Shown: in pieces, positions 1 to 5,351 of the stretch
How the letters are laid out: every line of letters begins with the position of its first letter
Position numbering within the stretch: position 1 is the stretch's first letter
Source of the DNA: an uncultured Leucobacter sp.
GTDB taxonomy: Bacteria; Actinomycetota; Actinomycetes; Actinomycetales; Microbacteriaceae
Assembly: GCA_937967375.1 (NCBI GenBank)
Contig: CALCJF010000067.1
Span: 1 to 10,323 of the forward strand
Length of the DNA stretch: 10,323 nucleotides
Reading direction: 5' to 3'
The notes under the pieces: generated by a model
Told to the model about the DNA's origin: nothing
The model's input: only the letters and a program-made list of their open reading frames with translations
Databases searched by the model: none
Made by a program: the position numbers and the translations under genes

Positions 1-118
1 TGAGCCGCTTAGAAGCAAACGCATCGCGTTTGCTTGCGGTTCGTCGTCGCGCCACTGCGTGAGCCGCTTAGAAGCAAACGCATCGCGTTTGCTTGCGGTT
101 CGTCGTCGCGCCACCGCG
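1..118. repeat. Two tandem copies of a 59-bp palindromic repeat
   Basis: A 59-bp unit occupies 1-59 and starts again at 60, with near-identical sequence to about 113; the one clear difference in the shared part is T versus C near the end (GCCACTGCG against GCCACCGCG). Each unit holds a perfect 10-bp inverted repeat, AAGCAAACGC and GCGTTTGCTT, around a 3-nt ATC loop: arms 13-22/26-35 in the first copy and 72-81/85-94 in the second. Outside a TTAG bulge the stem resumes as CCGC paired with GCGG. The first copy begins exactly at the window edge, so the array may continue leftward. No open reading frame here looks real. It may be a REP/BIME-like extragenic element or a terminator-like structure; its function cannot be decided from sequence. 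Confidence 0.9.
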
Positions 119-143
119 CGAGCGAAGTAAAACGGTCTCGACC

Positions 144-187
144 AACGAGAACGAGGGGAGCCCCGATGGGCTCCCCTCCTTCTCGTT
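144..187 (-). terminator. Strong two-part hairpin terminator of the substrate-binding protein gene
   Basis: GAGGGGAGCCC (153-163) pairs perfectly with GGGCTCCCCTC (168-178) around a CGAT loop. After a 2-nt internal loop, AACGAGA (144-150) pairs with TCTCGTT (181-187). The structure starts 16 bp beyond the stop codon of the minus-strand gene, as expected for an intrinsic terminator. There is no run of T immediately after the stem on the minus strand. A small GGTC/GACC inverted repeat (134-143) follows, and then GTTTTAC, which may take that role. Being symmetric, it could also stop transcription entering from the left on the plus strand. Confidence 0.8.
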
Positions 188-203
188 TGGGCGGATACCG
201 CGC

Positions 204-1373
204 TCAGAGCCCCAGCACTTTCGTGAAACTTGTGGTGTACTTCTTGTCTTCCGCTGAAGAGAGCAACCGAATCTGTGTGAGTCTGGCATTCGTTTCGTCG
301 TCGGGGAACACGAGGGGATTGTCGGCGAGTTCGGGATTGATCTTCGTCATGGCCTCTCGTGCGCCCGCGACTGGGGTGACATACCGCACGTAGTCCGCAA
401 CCTCGGCCGCGATCTCGGGCTGATAGTAATAGTCGATCAACTGCTGCACCAGCTCGCGCTTCTCGCTGCCGTTCGGCACCATGAAGCTGTCAACGAAATA
501 GGTGGCGCCGCTTTCGGGCACCACGAACTTCCAGACTTCTTCGCCGGCCTCATCATTCAGCATTGAGATGTCGCCTGCCCAGCACATGCCAGCGAGCGTG
601 TCACCGGTCTGCAGGTCTTGCACATACGAGTTGCCCTTGACCTGCGAGAACTGGCCTGAGCGCAGGTGCTCGTCGAGAAAGTCGATGCCGCCCTGAAACT
701 CGTCGTCACCCCAGTCGCCCGCGATGTCGACTCCCTGCGACAGCATGACGAGACCCATCGTGTTCGTCATCTCCGACAGCACCCCTACTTTGCCATGAAG
801 CTCTGGGCGAAGCAGATCGTCGATCGTCTCGATGCCTTTCGGGTAGAGCTTCTGGTTGTAGCAAAGACCGGTCATGCCTGACTGCCACGGCACGGTGTAT
901 TGGAGGCCCGGATCTGCGGCCTGTTCGCGCAGGTGCGGCAGCACATTCTCGGCGACATTCGGCATTGCGTTCGGATCGAGGCGCTGAATCTGCTTCTTCT
1001 CGATGAGTCGGGCGAGCACGGGATCGCCGAAGCAGAAGGTGTCATAGCCCGGAAACTGATCGAGTTCGAGCTGATCTCGAATCTTTGCATAAAAGGTATT
1101 GGTGTCATCGATGTCTTCGAAATAGTCGACCTGGATGCCGGTCTCCGAGATGAAGCGTTCGAGTGTTGGATAGGTCTGGGTGTCTTCGTCAAAGTCCAGG
1201 TAATACGTCCAGTTGCCCCAAGTGAGCCCGTCTGTGCCTGCACCACTGCTGGCACTGCAGGCGCTCAGAGCAGTTGATCCCCAGAGCGCTGCGAGCCCGG
1301 CAGAGGCGCCGAGCACTGCTCGGCGAGAGAGAAGCTGCTGTTGAGGAACGCTGTTTCGGTTGCGGAAGCTCAT
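204..1373 (-). CDS. Tat-exported lipoprotein, PotD-type polyamine ABC transporter substrate-binding protein
   Basis: Predicted extracellular receptor of an ABC importer, most like spermidine/putrescine-binding proteins of the SBP_bac_8 group. From the ATG at 1373 it is 389 aa. Residues 16-22 (SRRAVLG) form a twin-arginine motif, followed by a hydrophobic stretch and the lipobox LSAC ending at Cys39, so the mature protein should be a lipid-anchored receptor exported folded. The body follows PotD order: WGNWTYYLDFDED near the mature N-terminus, then YDTFCFGDP, TVPWQSGMTGLCYN, and AGMCWAGDISML in the C-terminal lobe. A longer frame starts at TTG 1466, but that adds 31 residues before the Tat signal and has no ribosome-binding site, so ATG 1373 is preferred although its own Shine-Dalgarno is weak. 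A terminator follows at once and no permease or ATPase gene is visible. A XRE-cupin regulator lies divergently upstream. The ligand is inferred by family; another small amine or amino-acid-like compound is possible. Confidence 0.88.
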   Translation of the reverse strand: MSFRNRNSVPQQQLLSRRAVLGASAGLAALWGSTALSACSASSGAGTDGLTWGNWTYYLDFDEDTQTYPTLERFISETGIQVDYFEDIDDTNTFYAKIRDQLELDQFPGYDTFCFGDPVLARLIEKKQIQRLDPNAMPNVAENVLPHLREQAADPGLQYTVPWQSGMTGLCYNQKLYPKGIETIDDLLRPELHGKVGVLSEMTNTMGLVMLSQGVDIAGDWGDDEFQGGIDFLDEHLRSGQFSQVKGNSYVQDLQTGDTLAGMCWAGDISMLNDEAGEEVWKFVVPESGATYFVDSFMVPNGSEKRELVQQLIDYYYQPEIAAEVADYVRYVTPVAGAREAMTKINPELADNPLVFPDDETNARLTQIRLLSSAEDKKYTTSFTKVLGL

Positions 1374-1523
1374 AGCGGCGTATCTCGTTTCGTTGTCGGA
1401 CACGCGACTCAAAGCGTTGTGCAGTGAGAACGAGTCCAGTGGCGGATTGCTTATGCGAGGAGTCAACTGTGAGGGATGGTTTGGGTCAAGTGAGATTTGC
1501 CTAAGAAACTATGGTTTGATCCG

Positions 1524-1563
1524 TTCATGCAACTTTTTCCATGAAAGGATGTTCTCATGCAAC
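1524..1563. promoter_or_regulatory. Candidate operator repeats in the divergent control region
   Basis: Between the divergent transporter receptor and XRE-cupin genes (1374-1642) lies TTCATG (1524-1529), 10 nt, then CATGAA (1540-1545), a 6-bp inverted repeat spanning 22 bp. Overlapping it, TCATGCAAC occurs twice as a direct repeat at 1525-1533 and 1555-1563. These are exactly 30 bp apart, close to three helical turns. This is what dimer sites on one DNA face would look like, and the obvious candidate protein is the adjacent XRE-cupin regulator. No convincing -35/-10 pair was found on either strand of this spacer, so the promoters themselves are not called. Confidence 0.4.
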
Positions 1564-1642
1564 GACACATTGGCATCTGGGAGCCAGTGCCTCGCGATGT
1601 GCCACTGGGCAGTTCGACGCTTGATGGGTGCGAGGTGTCGAG

Positions 1643-2215
1643 ATGATTCCAGTAGATTCGTCGTCGCCGAATGTCGCGATTGGATCTCGCCTGCGCGCCG
1701 CTCGCAAAAGAAACAGCTTGACACTCGAGCAGCTCGCCGTCGCCACCGGATTGAGCAAGGGTTACATCTCCCGCGTTGAACGCGACCAATCATCACCCAC
1801 AGTGCATGCTGTCGCGGCCATGTGTGACACGCTCGGTATCACGGTAGGCGAACTTTTCCGGAGTGCTCGAACCGAGTTCGTGCGCCTCAGTGACGCGCCT
1901 CGCGTCTCCTTCGGAGGAAAGGGAATTCGCGAATGGCAGGTCTCGCCTCGATCGGAACTTCGATTGCAGGTATTGAGGGCTGAGATTGATCCCGGAGTAA
2001 CTTCGGGTGAGGCCCTCTACGGTGTGGAGTGCGAGGTCGAGCTGGTTCATCTTATGGAGGGTTCGCTCGAACTGAGCTTTCCCGGTGTCCAATATGACCT
2101 GATCGTCGGCGACACGGTCACGTTTCCGGGCGGCGAGCCGCACTCCTGGCACAACCCGGGGCGCGATACGGCGGTGGCGCTCTTCGTACTTTCACATGCC
2201 GCGAGCAGGAGCTGA
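1643..2215 (+). CDS. XRE-family regulator with C-terminal cupin sensor domain (PuuR-like)
   Basis: Cytoplasmic DNA-binding regulator of 190 aa, the usual length for the HTH-cupin family. An N-terminal HTH_3 domain covers about residues 12-67, with the helix-turn-helix at 28-47 (LEQLAVATGLSKGYISRVER). A linker leads to a cupin_2 barrel at roughly 110-185, with VELVHLMEGSLELSF, then GDTVTFPGGEPHSWHNPG, which is the typical end of such a barrel. Family members such as PuuR sense small metabolites, putrescine in that case, and usually repress catabolic or transport genes. The divergent polyamine-type receptor gene fits this role, but the ligand is inferred. ATG 1643 is chosen because GAGG (1632-1635) lies 7 nt upstream; GTG 1628 is an in-frame alternative adding five residues. 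The stop codon is 2 bp before the next gene, so the two are probably co-transcribed. Confidence 0.9.
   Translation: MIPVDSSSPNVAIGSRLRAARKRNSLTLEQLAVATGLSKGYISRVERDQSSPTVHAVAAMCDTLGITVGELFRSARTEFVRLSDAPRVSFGGKGIREWQVSPRSELRLQVLRAEIDPGVTSGEALYGVECEVELVHLMEGSLELSFPGVQYDLIVGDTVTFPGGEPHSWHNPGRDTAVALFVLSHAASRS
2207..2211 (+). promoter_or_regulatory. Ribosome-binding site for the BrkB-family gene, inside the regulator's coding end
   Basis: AGGAG lies 6 nt before GTG 2218 and overlaps the last codons of the XRE-cupin gene, whose TGA stop (2213-2215) falls between the site and the start. This settles the GTG start and indicates translational coupling of the two genes. Confidence 0.75.
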
Positions 2216-2217
2216 CC

Positions 2218-3195
2218 GTGACACATGATCGAAGCGACCGGAGCCCGAACAAGGGTCGTGCAGAGGTTTCGGCCCAGGGCATCACTGGCGTTGTAAGCGG
2301 CAGCCGTAGACTCTGGCAGTGGGTGCAGCACACGCGACCCTACCGTGCGTTCTCGCACTTCACCGATGTTGGTGGCAGCGTCCTCTCTGCGGGCATGAGC
2401 TATCAGGCGCTCTTCGCGGTGTTTGCGGCGTTGTGGCTTGGGTTCAGCGTCTTCGGCGTCGTGCTTGCCGGGCGCCCTGAGCTGCTGGATTCCCTCATCG
2501 GCCAGATCAACGTCTCCATTCCCGGTCTGATCGGTGACGGGGACAACGACGCCCTGGTCGATGTGCAGACTCTACTCAAGGGAGCAAGTTTCAACTCAAC
2601 GAGAGTGATCGCCGGGATATCGCTGCTCTGGGTTGCGCTCAACTGGTTCACCGGCACCCGTCGTTCGATTCGAATCATCTTCGGGCTCGATGTGAAGCAG
2701 TATCGCAGTGCGGCCCTGCTGAAGATCAGAGACTTCGTGCTTGCCATGATCTTCGGAGTGGCAATGCTTGTTTCGGCGGCGCTGACGGTGCTGAGCTCGA
2801 ACATCACCGATGCGGTGTTTGCCTGGTTCGCGTGGGATCAAGACACCTGGCTTTTCGGTACGGTCGGCAGCATCGCGCGCTACGCCGCGATGTATATCTT
2901 CGATGTGCTCGTGCTGATGGCCATGCATCGGTACCTTGCCGAGGTGCGTGTGCCGAGGATGCGGCTCCTGCTCGGGTGCGCGCTCGGAGGGGCGGCATTG
3001 CTCGGCTTGAAGATCCTCGGTGCCACGCTGCTCGGGGGCAGCACCAGCAACCCCCTGCTCACATCGTTCGCGTTGTTCATCGGCGTGCTGCTGTGGTTCA
3101 ACTTCGTCTGCAGGGTGCTGCTGCTGACTGCGGCATGGATCGCGGCTGGCGTCGATAGGAAACTCGGACTGCCGCAGACACAACCGCGCGACTGA
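2218..3195 (+). CDS. YihY/BrkB-family inner membrane protein (UPF0761)
   Basis: Integral membrane protein of 325 aa, in the normal size range of the YihY/virulence-factor BrkB family. The family signature follows a basic cytoplasmic N-terminus: FSHFTDVGGSVLSAGMSYQ at 45-63, just before and into the first membrane helix. Six hydrophobic segments can be seen at about 62-85, 129-146, 172-194, 217-236, 249-272 and 283-310. The loop TGTRRSIRIIFG after the second helix and the LLWFNFVCRVLLLTAAW stretch in the last helix are also typical. The biochemical role is not settled: older records call it ribonuclease BN, which is wrong for this family, and BrkB was linked to serum resistance in Bordetella. 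It starts 2 bp after the XRE-cupin gene on a good Shine-Dalgarno, so the two form an operon, although no functional link to polyamine uptake is known. It converges on the sigma factor gene with 19 bp between them. Confidence 0.9.
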   Translation: MTHDRSDRSPNKGRAEVSAQGITGVVSGSRRLWQWVQHTRPYRAFSHFTDVGGSVLSAGMSYQALFAVFAALWLGFSVFGVVLAGRPELLDSLIGQINVSIPGLIGDGDNDALVDVQTLLKGASFNSTRVIAGISLLWVALNWFTGTRRSIRIIFGLDVKQYRSAALLKIRDFVLAMIFGVAMLVSAALTVLSSNITDAVFAWFAWDQDTWLFGTVGSIARYAAMYIFDVLVLMAMHRYLAEVRVPRMRLLLGCALGGAALLGLKILGATLLGGSTSNPLLTSFALFIGVLLWFNFVCRVLLLTAAWIAAGVDRKLGLPQTQPRD

Positions 3196-3214
3196 GAAGT
3201 CGTGAATGCTCCGC

Positions 3215-5077
3215 TCAGCAGCTGACGAGCTGCTCTACCGGCTTCCAAGTTGAGGATCGGCCATCGGGGGTCTGCACCCGAAGCTCGAGTACTCCGGTGG
3301 ATCCCGCATTGTAGGCGGCGTCCGTGCCGAGATAGGGGGCGAGCGGGACCGCGCTCCACCAGAAGTATGGTGATGCGACGTCGGATCCGGTGAAAATTCC
3401 AGACCAGATGACGGAGGGGTCGCTCGGATCTTGCACTCCTTCGAGCGCGGGGTCGCTGATAGGAAGCGCTGAACCCGCAACCACGTGTCTCGCGAAGACT
3501 ACGCCGTGTTCAGAAAGGTTTCCCGATAGCGAGATGTTCACGGGGTCCAAGAAACAGACGTTGCTGGTCTGTAGGCTCGTATCGATCACGAGACCGCTGT
3601 CCGCGCACTGCGTCGCGGTCACGTCTTGTTCTGAGCTGGTTCTTGAGCCGACGCTTAGCTGTACGCGCGCGGTAGTCGTACCGGAGATCAGTCCATCGAT
3701 TCCGGGCAGAGGGCCCGAACTCCAGTTGCCGCTCGTGTCGGTAAGCATCGGCACGCCGATCGCGCCGTCGACCGTCGACATGCTGAGCATGACAGTGCCC
3801 GGAACGCTTGCGCGCCCCCGCAGCTCGAACGAGCCGCTATCGAGGTGCGGCAGGTAGCACTCGTAGCCGGCCAGCAAAGTCGGCGGAATGGGCGGTACGA
3901 TTGGCGGCACAAATGGCGGCTTCGGGGAGCGCCGTGTTTCACCGGGAGAGGTGTTCTCGCTCACGGCGCTCGTTGAGGTCGGATCTTCGGGCGGCGATGG
4001 TGCGAGCTGCTTTTGGTTCTTGCCGCCAGACGCTTCGGCTTGCGGTTCTTTGTCGGGAGTGGGCTGGGGCTGCTCCGTGACGGGCGTCGCCGGAGATGCC
4101 GGCTCGATTGCATTCGTGATCAGCACACCGCCAACCGCCGCCGCGGCGAGAGCCGCCGTCGCAGCTACTGCGGTCATTGCAACGCCGATCCCGCCGGCGG
4201 CGCTTCCTCCGACTGCACCGGAGGAGCTGGTGAGGCTGGCCGCGCCGCTGGCAGAAGCTGCAGTGGCCGCCGCGCCTGTCCCGACACCGAGCGCGCCGAG
4301 GGATTTGAGCAGACCTCCTGTGGCGGCTCCGCCGACAAGAAGCGTGACGAGCACCAACGTGAGCTGTCGGTTGAGTGTCGAAAACTCGGCTGCGGCTGCA
4401 GTGCAAGCATCGCAGTGCTCGAGGTGCGCTGCAACCTCGCGAGTGCGTCGTGCAGGCAGTTTGCCGAGCTGGTATCGCTGCAACTGCTCGCGAGTGGAGC
4501 GGCATGCTTCGTCGCCCAGCTGCATGTTGATATGCGTCTCTACCCAGGCCGACTGCAGCCCCTCTTTAGCTCGGGCCGCGAGCGCCGAGACGCCGTTCGC
4601 GGAGAGCCCGAGCAGGGGCGCGATCTGCCGGGGCGCCATGCCTTCGACCTCGGAATACCACAGCACCGATTGCCAACGCTCTGGCAATGACTCGAACGCG
4701 CGAGCGGCCGCGTTGAGGTCGAACGCACCGTCTTCCCAAGGCCCTGCCTCGGTGAGATCGGGAACCTCCTCAAGATGCGAGTTTGAGAGCTCTGCAGAGC
4801 GGTAGCTATCGGCAGCGAGAGAAGAGATGACCCGGTACAGGTAAGGGCGAAACGCGCCAGTCGGGCCGCGCCCGTCACGAACCAGCTCGAAGATCTTCAG
4901 GTAGGCACCCGAAACGAGATCGTCCGGGTCGAGGGTTGGGGCGATCCCACGCGCTGCTACGATACCCGCGCGTCGATGCCGTTCCCAGAGCGCACCAAAA
5001 GCCGCGCTGTCGCCTTCGCGACTGCGCGTAAGTAACTCTGCATCAGATAGCACACCGTGGTGCTGATCGCTCGCCAA
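3215..5077 (-). CDS. ECF-type sigma factor fused to anti-sigma zinc motif, membrane segments and C-terminal four-Cys domain
   Basis: Single 620-aa protein predicted to hold a sigma factor and its control parts in one chain. Order: sigma region 2 at about 11-93 (DAELLTRSREGDSAAFGALWERH, then LDPDDLVSGAYLKIFE and FRPYLYRVISSLAADSYR); sigma region 4 at about 123-182 (FESLPERWQSVLWYSEVEGM with helix-turn-helix RQIAPLLGLSANGVSALAARA); a zf-HC2-like anti-sigma motif H218-x3-C222-x2-C225, with Cys192 a possible further ligand; hydrophobic stretches at about 239-257 and 297-321 separated by an Ala/Gly/Ser-rich stretch; a Pro-rich linker at about 325-400; and a C-terminal domain with Cys 407, 491, 508 and 620. 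Fused sigma/anti-sigma proteins are known among actinobacterial ECF groups such as ECF52 and ECF53; I cannot assign the group. TTG 5077 is chosen for its ribosome-binding site and upstream promoter; a longer frame from TTG 5215 would contain that promoter. It is divergent from the giant surface protein gene, a plausible target. Confidence 0.85.
   Translation of the reverse strand: MASDQHHGVLSDAELLTRSREGDSAAFGALWERHRRAGIVAARGIAPTLDPDDLVSGAYLKIFELVRDGRGPTGAFRPYLYRVISSLAADSYRSAELSNSHLEEVPDLTEAGPWEDGAFDLNAAARAFESLPERWQSVLWYSEVEGMAPRQIAPLLGLSANGVSALAARAKEGLQSAWVETHINMQLGDEACRSTREQLQRYQLGKLPARRTREVAAHLEHCDACTAAAAEFSTLNRQLTLVLVTLLVGGAATGGLLKSLGALGVGTGAAATAASASGAASLTSSSGAVGGSAAGGIGVAMTAVAATAALAAAAVGGVLITNAIEPASPATPVTEQPQPTPDKEPQAEASGGKNQKQLAPSPPEDPTSTSAVSENTSPGETRRSPKPPFVPPIVPPIPPTLLAGYECYLPHLDSGSFELRGRASVPGTVMLSMSTVDGAIGVPMLTDTSGNWSSGPLPGIDGLISGTTTARVQLSVGSRTSSEQDVTATQCADSGLVIDTSLQTSNVCFLDPVNISLSGNLSEHGVVFARHVVAGSALPISDPALEGVQDPSDPSVIWSGIFTGSDVASPYFWWSAVPLAPYLGTDAAYNAGSTGVLELRVQTPDGRSSTWKPVEQLVSC
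3217..3234. terminator. Small hairpin between the convergent genes, possible weak terminator
   Basis: AGCAGCT (3217-3223) and AGCTGCT (3228-3234) pair around a GACG loop, 21 bp past the stop codon of the BrkB-family gene. It overlaps the last codons of the minus-strand sigma factor gene, and no T tract follows on the plus strand. It is the only structure seen that could end the plus-strand operon before it runs antisense into the sigma gene, but the 7-bp stem is modest. Confidence 0.3.
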
Positions 5078-5083
5078 AACAAG

Positions 5084-5088
5084 CTCCC
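5084..5088 (-). promoter_or_regulatory. Ribosome-binding site that decides the sigma factor start
   Basis: On the minus strand GGGAG is followed by a 6-nt spacer and TTG 5077. The other in-frame start, TTG 5215, has no purine-rich site before it. The protein then begins a few residues before the SDAELL motif, as usual for ECF sigma factors. Confidence 0.65.
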
Positions 5089-5168
5089 GTTGATCGTGAG
5101 TAGGGGGCCTCCCAATGCCCCGACTACCACTGACTGCCGATCGTTGCCGACCGTGCTTCCCCTCCTCG

Positions 5169-5196
5169 ATTATGCGGGATTTTGTCTGAATGTCCA
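5169..5196 (-). promoter_or_regulatory. Housekeeping-type promoter for the fused sigma factor gene
   Basis: On the minus strand TGGACA (5196-5191) and CATAAT (5174-5169) each match the sigma-70 consensus at 5 of 6 positions, with a 16-bp spacer. Transcription would begin near 5162, giving a leader of about 85 nt before TTG 5077. The promoter suggests basal expression by the vegetative RNA polymerase and not strict autoregulation. No clear ECF-type AAC/CGTC pair at normal spacing was found in the intergenic region on either strand. Confidence 0.55.
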
Positions 5197-5351
5197 CTTT
5201 GAGAGATTTCGCCAAGAAAAAAGTTCAAACGTGCGTCACGATTCGACATGGTCCGCGTCTTATGGGTGTCCGGCCTCTGTCGCTGCTTCCCCCAAGAAGT
5301 TTTCCCAGCGGCAGGGGTCGGGCCTTTCGAGCGATGGGAGCGCTTGAAACT

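Noticed and set aside
1..118. Possible CRISPR array
   Set aside because: The 59-bp units are continuous, with no unique spacers between repeats, only two copies are seen and no cas gene is present.
1374..1466. N-terminal extension of the substrate-binding protein from TTG 1466
   Set aside because: It has no ribosome-binding site and would place 46 residues before the twin-arginine motif. ATG 1373 gives a normal Tat lipoprotein signal.
2596..3183. 195-codon open frame on the minus strand opposite the BrkB-family gene
   Set aside because: It is a Gln/Glu/His/Arg-rich reverse complement of membrane-helix codons, with no domain.
3888..4805. 305-codon open frame on the plus strand opposite the sigma factor
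   Set aside because: Its low-complexity Ala/Pro/Ser runs mirror the Ala/Gly-rich membrane and linker part of the real gene, and it has no domain.
5157..5165. Very strong Shine-Dalgarno-like GAGGAGGGG on the minus strand upstream of the sigma gene
   Set aside because: No ATG, GTG or TTG lies at a usable distance downstream, and it falls at the predicted transcription start.
5216..5351. Search for an ECF-type promoter driving the surface protein
   Set aside because: AAC at 5228-5230 and CGTC at 5256-5259 are present but 25 bp apart, well beyond the usual spacing for ECF promoters, so no promoter is called.
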